This document shows, one piece after another, positions 7,514 through 16,362 of a DNA stretch of 64,000 nt. The position numbers and the translations under genes are program-made. The stretch spans positions 124,001 through 188,000 of the forward strand of contig NZ_KV804685.1 of NCBI RefSeq assembly GCF_001811425.1, given 5' to 3'. The stretch comes from Peptoniphilus_A sp001811425. GTDB taxonomy: Bacteria > Bacillota > Clostridia > Tissierellales > Peptoniphilaceae. Position 1 is the first letter of the stretch; every line of letters begins with the position of its first letter. The notes below the pieces were generated by a model, which ran no database searches, had not been told where the DNA came from, and saw nothing but the letters and a program-made list of their open reading frames with translations.

Positions 7514-9148
7514 TTATGAAAGTTCTTCAGAAATAGCAGCGCTTACTTTTGGAAGAAGTTGTTTTTTTCTTGACAGAAGTCCCTCTGATAAAAATTTGTC
7601 ATCAACAAGTTCTTTATCAAATTTTCTTGCAATTGCTTCTTTAAAACTTCCTGCCAAAATTATTTCTGAAACTTCTTTAAAGATATCTGTAATCATGAGG
7701 ACAAAGGTTTCGGCATCTGAAGTTTCTATGAAGTGTTCCATGGCTTCCTTTAAATCTTTTTCCACAGAGGCTGTGCTTTCCAAGTCCATAGTAAAAATTT
7801 GGCAGACTCTAACATTTACTCCTTCAATGGAAAAGTTTTTAACATCAGACTTTAAAAGTTCGTCAGGTTTTCTTCCTTCAAGACTTGTGCCTGCTTTAAA
7901 CATTTCCATGGCAAATTCTTCTACATCAATAGCTGCAATTTTTTTCATTTTGTTAAGGACATACTTATCCGTCTCTGTTGAAGTTGGTGACCTAAATAGA
8001 AGTGTGTCAGAAATAATTGCTGCACAGAGAAGACCTGCAACTTCGCGAGATGGTTTTATGCCATTTTCAAAAAACATTTTTGAGACTATAGTAGCTGTTG
8101 AGCCTACAGGTTCGTTTCTAAAGTATATTGGAGAAGAGGTAGAAATATTTGCAACTCTGTGATGATCTACAATTTGCACAATTTCTGCAGAATCAATGTC
8201 GTCAATGGATTGGTTCCTTTCGTTGTGGTCCACTAAAATTATTTTCTTTCTCAAATTTGAAATTAAGTGGTAACGGGAAATATTTCCAATTACTTTGTTT
8301 TTGTTGTCAAGAACTGGATAGGACCTAAATCTTGACTGTGCCATTTTTTCTCTGACATCGTCGATTAAGTCGTCCTTGTGAAAGACAACTAAGTCATCTC
8401 TTGTCATTACATATTCAACTGGAACTGCTTGTGGCAAAATTCTTGCAACCATAAAAGTTGATAATCCAGTTGAGATTACGGCAACATTATTTTCCTTGGC
8501 AAGCTCTAAAAGTTTGTCGTCAAGCTTACTTGAAATCGTCAAAATCAAAAGGGAGATGCCCTTTTTTATTACTGATTCTTGGTCTTTTACATCGTCTCCA
8601 ACTATTACAATGTCACCTTCATTAATTAAATCTTGATTTTTTATAGCTTTGACTGCCATTTTGCCAGATAATTTTCTTGGATTTTCTGGAAGATAGAGGA
8701 CCTTTCCTCTAAGCACATCTAAAATATTTTCAAAGCTTGTATTACTTCTTCCAATGATTGAGTCGTCCCAAATTTCCATATAAGTTGAAGCAATGTTAGA
8801 TAAGCTAACAATACCAATTAAGTTGTCATCGTCGTCTACAACGGGCAAGGAGTTGATATTATTTTTTTGAATCAAATCCATTGCCGATGCCATAGAAAGG
8901 CTTGGATTAACGCAATAGGCAGCGTCTATTTCGATATCTCTAACTTGAGGCTTTATAGAAGTCTTTAGTCTTGGTTTTTGCACGCCAAAATGTTTAAGTA
9001 CAAATTCAGTTTCTTTATTTAAGTTGCCAAGTCTAATTGCCTCAGCATCTTCGCCAATTTTTGTTTTTAATTCTGCAAGGGCGATGGCGGAACATATACT
9101 ATCTGTGTCAGGATTTTTGTGACCTGTTATATAAATTTTATTTTTCAT
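7514..9148 (-). CDS. ppaC: Manganese-dependent inorganic pyrophosphatase with CBS and DRTGG domains
   Basis: A 544-residue family II (DHH) pyrophosphatase that hydrolyses diphosphate released by biosynthesis. The N-terminal DHH motif is GHKNPDTDS. The catalytic half resumes with VDHHR, and the C-terminal DHHA2 domain ends with the substrate-binding SRKKQ motif. Between the two DHH segments are two CBS repeats enclosing a DRTGG-like domain; related CBS-pyrophosphatases are inhibited by AMP/ADP and activated by diadenosine polyphosphates. ATG 9148 is preferred to an in-frame start at 9172 because a perfect GGAGG site precedes it and the protein then begins MKNKIYITGHKNPD. Confidence 0.93.
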   Translation of the reverse strand: MKNKIYITGHKNPDTDSICSAIALAELKTKIGEDAEAIRLGNLNKETEFVLKHFGVQKPRLKTSIKPQVRDIEIDAAYCVNPSLSMASAMDLIQKNNINSLPVVDDDDNLIGIVSLSNIASTYMEIWDDSIIGRSNTSFENILDVLRGKVLYLPENPRKLSGKMAVKAIKNQDLINEGDIVIVGDDVKDQESVIKKGISLLILTISSKLDDKLLELAKENNVAVISTGLSTFMVARILPQAVPVEYVMTRDDLVVFHKDDLIDDVREKMAQSRFRSYPVLDNKNKVIGNISRYHLISNLRKKIILVDHNERNQSIDDIDSAEIVQIVDHHRVANISTSSPIYFRNEPVGSTATIVSKMFFENGIKPSREVAGLLCAAIISDTLLFRSPTSTETDKYVLNKMKKIAAIDVEEFAMEMFKAGTSLEGRKPDELLKSDVKNFSIEGVNVRVCQIFTMDLESTASVEKDLKEAMEHFIETSDAETFVLMITDIFKEVSEIILAGSFKEAIARKFDKELVDDKFLSEGLLSRKKQLLPKVSAAISEELS

Positions 9149-9195
9149 AATTCCTCCAAAATTCTTAGTCATTATAGCACAAATTTCCTTATTTA

Positions 9196-9225
9196 TTGTA
9201 AATTTTTATAATTTTAGGATATAAT
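9196..9225 (+). promoter_or_regulatory. Candidate promoter of the BaiN-type flavoprotein gene
   Basis: TTGTAA (9196-9201) and TATAAT (9220-9225) are 18 bases apart. Transcription would begin only about 8 bases before ATG 9240, and no Shine-Dalgarno sequence is visible, so the mRNA may be nearly leaderless. Confidence 0.5.
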
Positions 9226-9239
9226 TTATCTGTGATACT

Positions 9240-10433
9240 ATGAATATAATAATTATTGGTGCAGGGCCAGCAGGAATGGTTGCTGCCATAAATGCAAAAA
9301 ATGAAAATAACAAGGTAATATTAATAGAAAAAAACGAAAGAATTGGAAAAAAACTCTTGGCTACAGGAAATGGCAGATGCAATTATACAAATTTAATTTT
9401 GTCAGAAGAAAATTATTCTTCAAAAGATTTTGTGAGAGAGACATTAGAGGATTTTTCCAATGAAGACCTGATAAACTATTTTAAGGTCTTGGGGCTTGAG
9501 TCCACCACAGATGGCAATAGGGTCTATCCTCTTACCTTAAAGGCAAATTCTGTCCTAAATATTTTAATTTATTGGCTTGAGAAAAAGGACATCGACATTA
9601 GGACAAATACTGAAGTAAGGGAAATCAAAAAAAACAAAAGTGGATTTGATGTAATTACTGATGGTGAAACAATTAAGGCTGATGTGGTAATTGCAGCCTT
9701 TGGTGGAAAGTCCATGCCAGTAAGTGGCTCTGATGGCAGAAGTTTTGAAATTCTAAAAAAACTTGGCTTGAAGATAACAGACCTAAAGCCAGCCCTCACT
9801 CAAGTAAAGTTGGAGTCTAAATACTTAAAACACCTTAGTGGGACAAAAGTTCTTGGAGAGGCAAAATTATTTAAGGGAAATAAAGAAATCGACAGGAGAA
9901 GGGGAGAAATTTTATTTACCAATTATGGAATAAGTGGACCACCAATTTTAGACTTGTCAGTAAATATTTCTGAAGATAATTTTATTGAAGTGCCACTTAT
10001 AAATAATGTAGATGAAAAGACAGTGGACATGCTTTACAGCAGGTACTATATGTTCCCGGATTTTTCTCTTGAAGAATATTTAATGGGAATTGTAGATAAA
10101 AAGTTTATTCATTACATCGTCGATTTTTTAAATTTAGACAAAAAAATTTCCATGAATATGATCTCTATGGCAGATTTTCAAAAAATCATAGAAATTCTAT
10201 TGAAGTCTCGCTTTAAGGTAATTGGCACAACAGGTTTTAAAAATTCTCAAGTGACGAGGGGTGGCGTTGATTTAAGCCAAATAAATTGCCACGACTACTC
10301 AGCTAAAAAATTTGAGAACCTATATATTATTGGTGAAGCACTTAATATTGATGGAGACTGTGGCGGATACAATTTACACTTTGCCTTTGCCTCTGGATAC
10401 AGACTTGGCAAAATCCTAAGTGTAAAAAACTAA
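9240..10433 (+). CDS. BaiN/RdsA-family NAD(P)/FAD-dependent oxidoreductase (HI0933-like)
   Basis: A 397-residue flavoprotein. The N-terminal Rossmann FAD site is IIIGAGPAGMVAA, followed by the family's GKKLLATGNGRCNYTN segment near residue 38. The conserved C-terminal block reads TRGGVDLSQIN, then IIGEALNIDGDCGGYN, where the GD contacts FAD. The HI0933-like family includes proteins implicated in bile-acid and other anaerobic reductions, but most members have no assigned substrate, and none can be inferred here. It is divergent from the pyrophosphatase gene with about 90 bases between starts. No ribosome site is evident before ATG 9240. Confidence 0.85.
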   Translation: MNIIIIGAGPAGMVAAINAKNENNKVILIEKNERIGKKLLATGNGRCNYTNLILSEENYSSKDFVRETLEDFSNEDLINYFKVLGLESTTDGNRVYPLTLKANSVLNILIYWLEKKDIDIRTNTEVREIKKNKSGFDVITDGETIKADVVIAAFGGKSMPVSGSDGRSFEILKKLGLKITDLKPALTQVKLESKYLKHLSGTKVLGEAKLFKGNKEIDRRRGEILFTNYGISGPPILDLSVNISEDNFIEVPLINNVDEKTVDMLYSRYYMFPDFSLEEYLMGIVDKKFIHYIVDFLNLDKKISMNMISMADFQKIIEILLKSRFKVIGTTGFKNSQVTRGGVDLSQINCHDYSAKKFENLYIIGEALNIDGDCGGYNLHFAFASGYRLGKILSVKN

Positions 10434-10461
10434 CAAAATATTTGCAATAGAAGTTAATTCA

Positions 10462-10496
10462 GATTAAAATAATTTTGGCGTAAAAAAATTTTAATC
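10462..10496 (+). repeat. Inverted repeat in the leader of the SAF oxidoreductase gene
   Basis: Perfect 9-base arms GATTAAAAT/ATTTTAATC are separated by 17 bases, ending 23 bases before ATG 10520. It could fold as an AU-rich hairpin. It has no U-run after it, so it is not an obvious terminator of the preceding gene. Confidence 0.35.
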
Positions 10497-10519
10497 ACTC
10501 ATATAAATTTGGAGGAAGA

Positions 10520-11797
10520 ATGTTTTACTTACAGAAAAAATTAAAGGAATATGGGAATATTTCTGTTGGAATAGTGGGCTCAGGTATTATGGGCACATCC
10601 CTATTTACTTTGTTAAGTCAAAATGAAAATTTTTATCCCATAGTTTTTTCATCAAGAAATAAAGTTACACTTAAAAATGCAATAGATTCAGCAAATATAG
10701 ATAAAAAAGATTATGCCTTTACAGATGATTTGGAAGAGGCAAAAATTCTTTTAAAAGAAAAAAAATATATAGCTACTACTAATAATTTAATTGCGGCGAC
10801 TCTTGTTGATTGCCTAGTAGACTGCACTGGTGATACAGAAACGGGAACAAAATTATCCCTTGCTGCAATTGAAAATGGTGTTGACATAGTCAGTCTAAAT
10901 GTTGAAATGGATGCTACAGTTGGTCCAATTCTTAAGGTTATGGCTGATGAAAAGGGGATAGTCTATTCTGGCACCAAGGGTGACGAACCTGGCGCCATTG
11001 TAGAAATTTATGAATTTGCAAAGAACTGTGGCTTTGAAGTTTTAGTCCTTGGCAAGGGTAAAAACAATGAATTAAATAATTATGCAAGTCCAGAAAGTTT
11101 AAAGGAAGCTGCAGATAAAAAGGGAATCAATCCAAGAATGCTCACATCTTTTGTCGATGGAACGAATACTATGATAGAGTTAAACGCAGTTTGCAATGCT
11201 CTTGGTTTTGTACCAGACATAAGAGGTTGTCACTTTGTAGATACCAGTCCAAAGAAAATTGCAGATGACTATAAATTAAAAGAAGATGGTGGAATTTTAA
11301 ATTCCTATGGCGTTGTTGATTTTGCTACGGGAATTGCTCCTGGAGTCTTTGCTGTAGTAAAAGCAAAATCTAATATTATAGATGAAGAAATGAAGTACCT
11401 ATCCATGGGTCAAGGTCCAAATTATACCATATATAGACCTTATCACTTGACTAGCATTGAGACTATAGTTTCTATAATAAAGGCAGTTGTCCTAAGAGAT
11501 GCATCTATTGCACCAATGGGAGAGCCCTATGCAGAAACTGTAGCAGTTGCTAAAAGAGATATAAAAAAGGGCGAGATGCTTGATTCTATTGGCGGAGGAA
11601 TGATTTTTGGAACTCTCGAAAGAAAAGAAGATCAAGTAGAGGGAAACCACGTGCCAATAGGAATAATAACTGAAGGAGCAATGGCTCTTAAGGATATTAA
11701 AAAGGGAAGTTTACTCACTTATGAAGATTTAAAATTAAATGAAAGCTCAGAAATAGTAAAATTGAGAAAAAAACAAGATAAGTATTTCAAAAAGTAA
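10520..11797 (+). CDS. NAD(P)-dependent oxidoreductase with C-terminal SAF domain (homoserine-dehydrogenase-like)
   Basis: A 425-residue protein. The Rossmann motif VGIVGSGIMGTSL is near residue 17, followed by a homoserine-dehydrogenase-like substrate domain with VDCTGDTETG and YSGTKGDEPGA. From about residue 345 there is a SAF-type domain (VAVAKRDIKKGEMLDSIGGG), as found in sialate synthases, antifreeze-like proteins and FlgA. This fusion is a known family of uncharacterised dehydrogenases, some linked to branched or four-carbon sugar acid metabolism. The substrate here is unknown and neighbours do not help. GGAGG precedes ATG 10520. It is followed after 36 bases by an Rrf2 regulator. Confidence 0.75.
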   Translation: MFYLQKKLKEYGNISVGIVGSGIMGTSLFTLLSQNENFYPIVFSSRNKVTLKNAIDSANIDKKDYAFTDDLEEAKILLKEKKYIATTNNLIAATLVDCLVDCTGDTETGTKLSLAAIENGVDIVSLNVEMDATVGPILKVMADEKGIVYSGTKGDEPGAIVEIYEFAKNCGFEVLVLGKGKNNELNNYASPESLKEAADKKGINPRMLTSFVDGTNTMIELNAVCNALGFVPDIRGCHFVDTSPKKIADDYKLKEDGGILNSYGVVDFATGIAPGVFAVVKAKSNIIDEEMKYLSMGQGPNYTIYRPYHLTSIETIVSIIKAVVLRDASIAPMGEPYAETVAVAKRDIKKGEMLDSIGGGMIFGTLERKEDQVEGNHVPIGIITEGAMALKDIKKGSLLTYEDLKLNESSEIVKLRKKQDKYFKK

Positions 11798-11804
11798 ACA
11801 AATC

Positions 11805-11813
11805 TGATATAAT
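11805..11813 (+). promoter_or_regulatory. Extended -10 promoter of the Rrf2 gene
   Basis: TGATATAAT contains a TGn extension before a consensus TATAAT (11808-11813), about 20 bases before ATG 11834. No good -35 was found, as is usual for extended -10 promoters. Confidence 0.5.
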
Positions 11814-11833
11814 ATTCCCCAATAGGTGATGAT

Positions 11834-12241
11834 ATGAGAATAACACAAGAAACAGATTATGCCTTTAGAATTGTAAGTTATCTTGCTAGGAACGAGGGTA
11901 AAGTCGTTGGAGCGCCACAAATTGCTGAAAGTGAAGGCGTTACAAAACGATTTACTCTTAGAATACTTAGAAAATTAAATTTAGCAGGAATAACTGATGC
12001 AAAAAGAGGTTCTAAGGGTGGATATTATCTGAAAAAACCAAAAGAAGACATAACATTATACGACATACTTGTAGCGGTAGATGGGCCTATTGTAATTAAT
12101 AGGTGCTTGCAAGGTGATAACTATTGTAATAAAAACAAAGTTAGTGAAGTAAAAAACTGCAAATTCCACACTACACTTGCCATGATGCAATCAAACATTA
12201 TTAAAATGTTTAAAAATCAAACAATTGACAATTTTATATAA
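11834..12241 (+). CDS. Rrf2-family transcriptional regulator with three clustered cysteines
   Basis: A 135-residue DNA-binding protein. An N-terminal winged helix (MRITQETDYAFRIVSYLAR, then TKRFTLRILRKL) is followed by a linker with three Cys near residues 94-115 (RCLQGDNYC and NCKFH). In IscR and NsrR such Cys sets bind an Fe-S cluster sensing iron-sulfur status or nitric oxide; CymR-type members lack them. The spacing suggests cluster binding, but the ligand is inferred. It ends 2-3 bases before the ileS T-box, so its transcript probably runs into that leader. Its targets are not shown by the neighbourhood. Confidence 0.85.
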   Translation: MRITQETDYAFRIVSYLARNEGKVVGAPQIAESEGVTKRFTLRILRKLNLAGITDAKRGSKGGYYLKKPKEDITLYDILVAVDGPIVINRCLQGDNYCNKNKVSEVKNCKFHTTLAMMQSNIIKMFKNQTIDNFI

Positions 12242-12243
12242 GC

Positions 12244-12446
12244 TTTGATGAGGACGGTAAATTTTAAGAAACTAAGAGAGCAGTTGTTTGGTGCGAAACT
12301 GTGTTTTGTAAATTTATAGATCACCTCGGAGCTCAAAGGTTAAAAGCCTTTGCGCATTTGCGTTAAAAAATTAAGTGATAGTTACCTATAATTAGGGTGG
12401 TACCGCGGCTAGTTCGTCCCTTCTCATTTGAGAGGGGACTTTTTTT
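12244..12446 (+). promoter_or_regulatory. T-box leader (Ile specifier) of ileS
   Basis: The conserved T-box AGGGTGGTACCGCGG lies at 12394-12408, followed by the terminator hairpin GTCCCTTCTC-ATTT-GAGAGGGGAC and a run of T. In Stem I the basal helix pairs GAGG (12250-12253) with CCTC (12324-12327). The triplet just before the conserved purine is ATC (12320-12322), an Ile codon, matching the downstream synthetase. Uncharged tRNA-Ile should stabilise the antiterminator and raise ileS expression. The leader begins almost at the Rrf2 stop codon. Confidence 0.93.
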
Positions 12447-12477
12447 ATAAAAATTTTGGAAGAATAAGGAGTTTTAG

Positions 12478-15400
12478 ATGAAAAATTTTAAAGAATTGTC
12501 TAAGGACAAGGTAAGTGTGAGAGAAGAAGAAATCTCAAAATTTTGGGATGAAATTGATCTTTTGCACAGATCTGTAGAATCAAGAGAAGATGGTGAAAGT
12601 TATATCTTTTATGAGGGACCTCCAACTGCAAATGGCAAGCCAGGCATTCACCATGTCATGGCTAGAACTTTAAAGGACTTAACTTGCAGATATCACACAA
12701 TGCTTGGATATAAGGTTAAGAGAAAAGCGGGCTGGGACACTCATGGTCTACCAGTAGAAATTGAAGTGGAAAAGAAACTTGGTCTTCACAACAAGCAAGA
12801 CATTGAGTCCTATGGAGTTGAAGATTTTAACAAAAAATGTAAGGAATCTGTTTTTGAATATGAAAAAGAATGGAGAACTCTTACTAGGAGAATGGGCTAT
12901 CTTATAGACTTAGATCACCCTTACATCACTCTTGAAAATACTTATATAGAATCAGTTTGGCATATACTAGACAAGATGTTTAAGGACGGACTAATTTATG
13001 AAGGACATAAAATAGTGCCATACTGCCCAAGATGTGGAACTGGTCTTGCATCTCACGAAGTTGCACAAGGTTATGAAGAAATCAAAACAACTACTGCAAC
13101 TTGTAAATTTAAATTAAAAGATAAGGAAAATGAATATTTCTTGGCATGGACAACTACACCATGGACTTTACCATCTAATGTTGCCCTTGCTGTAAATCCA
13201 AAGGTTGAATATATAAAAGCAAGGCACGCTGATGGCAATATTTATTATCTTGCAAAGCAACTTGCTAAGGCTGTATTTAAAGACGATGAATTTGAAGTTA
13301 TAGAAGAATTCCTTGGAAAAGATTTAGAGTACGTGGAATATGAACAACTTCTTAAATTCTTAGTACCAGACAAGAAGGCCTTTTATGTAATCTGTGCTGA
13401 CTATGTAACTACTGAAGATGGTACTGGTATTGTTCACATTGCACCAGCCTTTGGTGAAGATGACTATCAAACTGCAAGGGGCTACGACCTTCCAATGCTA
13501 AAACCAGTTGATGAAGAAGGTAAATTTACAGATACACCTTGGAAGGGCCAATTTGTAATGGACGCAGACCACGAAGTGCTTCACTACTTAATGGACAATG
13601 ACTTGATGTTCTCAAAACAAAAAGTGGTTCACAATTATCCACATTGCTGGAGATGTCACACTCCATTAATTTATTACGCACATCCATCTTGGTACATTGA
13701 AGTAACTAAGTTTAAGGATAAATTAATTGAAAACAACAATGGAGTAAATTGGTTCCCAGACTTTGTCGGTGAAAAGAGATTTGGCAATTGGCTTGAAAAC
13801 TTAAATGACTGGGCAATTTCAAGATCAAGATACTGGGGAACTCCACTTCCAATTTGGAGATGTGAATGTGGTCACACTGAATCTGTTGGCTCAATTGAAG
13901 ACCTTAGAAATAAGGCTGTTGAAGATGTGCCAGCTGATGTAGAACTTCACAGACCTTATGTAGATGACATCCACTTAAAATGTCCTAAGTGTGGTAAAGA
14001 AATGACAAGGGAAGCTGACGTAATTGACGTTTGGTTTGATTCAGGTGCTATGCCTTTTGCTCAATGGCACTATCCATTTGAAAACAAGGACAACTTTGAT
14101 GAACTTTTCCCAGCAGACTTTATATCAGAAGGTATTGACCAAACAAGAGGTTGGTTCTACTCACTAATTGCAATATCAACTTATATGACAGGCAAGAGTC
14201 CTTACAAAAATGTTCTTGTAAATGACCTTATCCTCGACAAGGAAGGAAAGAAAATGTCAAAGTCAAGAGGAAACACAGTTGCACCTTTTGAACTCTTTGA
14301 CAAGTATGGTGCCGATGTAGTTAGGTGGTATCTACTTTATGTATCTCCACCATGGACTCCAACAAAATTTGACGAAGATGGACTTCGTGAAATTGAATCA
14401 AAATTCTTCAGATCACTAAGAAACACTTACAACTTCTTTAGTCTATATGCCAATACAGATAACATTGACCCAAGAGAACACAAAGTAAGCTATGAAGATT
14501 TAGAAGAAATCGATAAATGGTTACTTTCAAAATACAATAGACTTGTAAAGACTGTAAGAGAAGACATGGAAGTATTTGAACTTACAAAGGTTGTAAGGGA
14601 AATCCAAGAATTTGTAATTGAAGATGTTTCCAACTGGTACATCAGAAGAAATAGAAGAAGATTCTGGAAAACTGACAAGGACAACACTAAGCTTGCAGTT
14701 TATAAGACAACTTACGAAGTTTTACTTGGCGTTACAAAATTAATTGCACCAATAGTTCCATTTATATCAGAAGAATTATTTAAGTCACTTACAGATGAAG
14801 AATCTGTTCACTTGACAGACTATCCAACTTATGACGAAAATATGATTAACGACAAGGTTGAAGAAAAAATGGACTTAGTAAGAGATCTTGTAACACTAGG
14901 AAGAGCATCAAGAGAAGAAGCTAAGATTAAAGTTAGACAACCACTTTCAGAAGTTATAATTGATGGAAAGTATAAGGAAATTATTGGGGACTTAACTGAC
15001 TTAATTAAAGAAGAACTTAATGTTAAGGATGTTAGATTTGAAGATAATCTTTCTGAATATATGGAATTTGAACTTAAACCAAACTTTAGAGTTTGCGGAA
15101 GTATCTTAGGTTCAAAGGTTAAGGACTTTGGCAAATATTTAAGAGAAACTGATGCAAAAGAACTTCTTGCTAAATTAAATGAAGGCGATGTAAAGCTTGA
15201 AATCGCTGGAGAAGAAACTGAAATCAAAAAAGATTATGTTGAAGTAAAAATTAGTGCAAAAGAAGGCTTTGACGTCGTAATGGAAAATAATCTTTTCGTT
15301 ATCCTAGACACTGAGCTTAACGATGAACTTCTTAATGAAGGTTATGTAAGAGAATTTGTATCAAAAATTCAACAACTTAGAAAGAAAAAAGATTTAGAAA

Positions 15401-15579
15401 TCTTAGACAACATAAAGATAACTTATAAGTCTGACGAAGAAGTGGAAAAGGCTCTTGCTTCTGAAGAAGAATTTATTAAGACAGAAACCTTGGCTAAAGA
15501 ATTAGTACAGGCTGATGTTGATGCAGAAGTAGAAAACCTAAACGGTCACGACATAAAAATTGAAATAGAAAAAATGTAA
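12478..15579 (+). CDS. ileS: Isoleucyl-tRNA synthetase, long (type 2, eukaryote-like) form
   Basis: A 1033-residue class I synthetase that charges tRNA-Ile. The HIGH motif appears as GKPGIHH near residue 53. The CP1 editing domain follows, with TTTPWTLPSN. Zinc-like Cys pairs occur, such as CPRCGTG and CPKCG. The KMSKS loop is GKKMSKSRGN near residue 590, and the anticodon-binding C-terminal half follows. The length and PPTANGKPGIHH form indicate the type 2 enzyme, known in several bacteria to be intrinsically less sensitive to mupirocin than the roughly 920-residue type 1. A ribosome site AAGGAG precedes ATG 12478, and expression is under the T-box. Confidence 0.97.
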   Translation: MKNFKELSKDKVSVREEEISKFWDEIDLLHRSVESREDGESYIFYEGPPTANGKPGIHHVMARTLKDLTCRYHTMLGYKVKRKAGWDTHGLPVEIEVEKKLGLHNKQDIESYGVEDFNKKCKESVFEYEKEWRTLTRRMGYLIDLDHPYITLENTYIESVWHILDKMFKDGLIYEGHKIVPYCPRCGTGLASHEVAQGYEEIKTTTATCKFKLKDKENEYFLAWTTTPWTLPSNVALAVNPKVEYIKARHADGNIYYLAKQLAKAVFKDDEFEVIEEFLGKDLEYVEYEQLLKFLVPDKKAFYVICADYVTTEDGTGIVHIAPAFGEDDYQTARGYDLPMLKPVDEEGKFTDTPWKGQFVMDADHEVLHYLMDNDLMFSKQKVVHNYPHCWRCHTPLIYYAHPSWYIEVTKFKDKLIENNNGVNWFPDFVGEKRFGNWLENLNDWAISRSRYWGTPLPIWRCECGHTESVGSIEDLRNKAVEDVPADVELHRPYVDDIHLKCPKCGKEMTREADVIDVWFDSGAMPFAQWHYPFENKDNFDELFPADFISEGIDQTRGWFYSLIAISTYMTGKSPYKNVLVNDLILDKEGKKMSKSRGNTVAPFELFDKYGADVVRWYLLYVSPPWTPTKFDEDGLREIESKFFRSLRNTYNFFSLYANTDNIDPREHKVSYEDLEEIDKWLLSKYNRLVKTVREDMEVFELTKVVREIQEFVIEDVSNWYIRRNRRRFWKTDKDNTKLAVYKTTYEVLLGVTKLIAPIVPFISEELFKSLTDEESVHLTDYPTYDENMINDKVEEKMDLVRDLVTLGRASREEAKIKVRQPLSEVIIDGKYKEIIGDLTDLIKEELNVKDVRFEDNLSEYMEFELKPNFRVCGSILGSKVKDFGKYLRETDAKELLAKLNEGDVKLEIAGEETEIKKDYVEVKISAKEGFDVVMENNLFVILDTELNDELLNEGYVREFVSKIQQLRKKKDLEILDNIKITYKSDEEVEKALASEEEFIKTETLAKELVQADVDAEVENLNGHDIKIEIEKM

Positions 15580-15589
15580 ATTAATTAAA

Positions 15590-15627
15590 GTAAGGCTCTG
15601 GTGAAAAAAACTGGAGCCTTACTTTTT
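15590..15627. terminator. Terminator between ileS and the convergent ABC operon
   Basis: The strong hairpin GTAAGGCTC...GAGCCTTAC is followed on the plus strand by TTTTTG. It lies 11 bases after the ileS stop and 12 bases from the end of the minus-strand ATPase gene. It is better suited to the plus strand. Confidence 0.8.
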
Positions 15628-15639
15628 GTGATTTTTTAA

Positions 15640-16362
15640 TTATAAGACAGCATTTAAGAATTTTTTTGTACTTTCATTTTTTGTGTTATTAAATATATAA
15701 TCGGGGCTTCCCATATCTTCTACTATTCCATTCTTCATAAAAACCACTGTATCTGAAATTTCTCTTGCAAAACCCATTTCGTGAGTAACTATTATCATAG
15801 TGAGCCCCTTTTCTGCCAAAGATTTTATTACATTTAATACTTCTTTTACCATCTCTGGATCAAGGGCTGAAGTTGGTTCGTCAAAGAGAAGAATCTCAGG
15901 CTTATTGGCAAGGGCTCTTGCAATGGCAACCCTTTGCTTTTGTCCGCCAGATAAGGAGTTTGGATAGGAATCCTTTTTGTCCTCTAGTCCCATACTTTTA
16001 AGAAGGGAAATTGCATTTTTTTTGGCAGATTTTTCATCTTCTCCCTTAACTTTTATGGGTGCAAGGGTAATATTTTCTAAAACTGTTTTATTGGGAAATA
16101 AATTAAAATTTTGAAAGACCATTCCAATTTCAAGTCTTATTTTTTCTAAATTTGGATTTTTTCCAGTGATTTCATAATTATTTAGAAAGATTTTTCCGCT
16201 GTCGCATTTTTCAAGAAGGTTTATAGAGCGAAGAAGGGTTGATTTTCCAGAACCACTTGCGCCAATTATTGATGTGACAGTGGAATCTTTAATATCTAAA
16301 TTAATGCCCCTTAAAACTTCTTTTCCATCAAAGGATTTATATAAATTTTCAATTTTTATCAT
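15640..16362 (-). CDS. Polar amino-acid ABC transporter ATPase (GlnQ/ArtM type)
   Basis: A 240-residue ATPase with Walker A GASGSGKST near residue 34, Q-loop VFQNFNLFPN, signature LSGGQKQRVAIARAL, Walker B ILLFDEPTSALD and switch His in VTHEMGF. These are the hallmarks of the PAAT family of amino-acid importers. ATG 16362 is preferred to 16377 because a GGAGGG site sits just upstream and the protein then begins MIKIENLYKSF. It overlaps the permease gene by 14 bases and is last in the operon. The T-box at the operon's 5' end reads as arginine-specific, so arginine or a close relative is the likely cargo. Confidence 0.93.
   Translation of the reverse strand: MIKIENLYKSFDGKEVLRGINLDIKDSTVTSIIGASGSGKSTLLRSINLLEKCDSGKIFLNNYEITGKNPNLEKIRLEIGMVFQNFNLFPNKTVLENITLAPIKVKGEDEKSAKKNAISLLKSMGLEDKKDSYPNSLSGGQKQRVAIARALANKPEILLFDEPTSALDPEMVKEVLNVIKSLAEKGLTMIIVTHEMGFAREISDTVVFMKNGIVEDMGSPDYIFNNTKNESTKKFLNAVL

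Noticed and set aside
7596..8162. A 188-codon plus-strand frame inside the pyrophosphatase gene
   Set aside because: It is antisense to a complete, motif-bearing gene and shows no recognisable domain or ribosome site.
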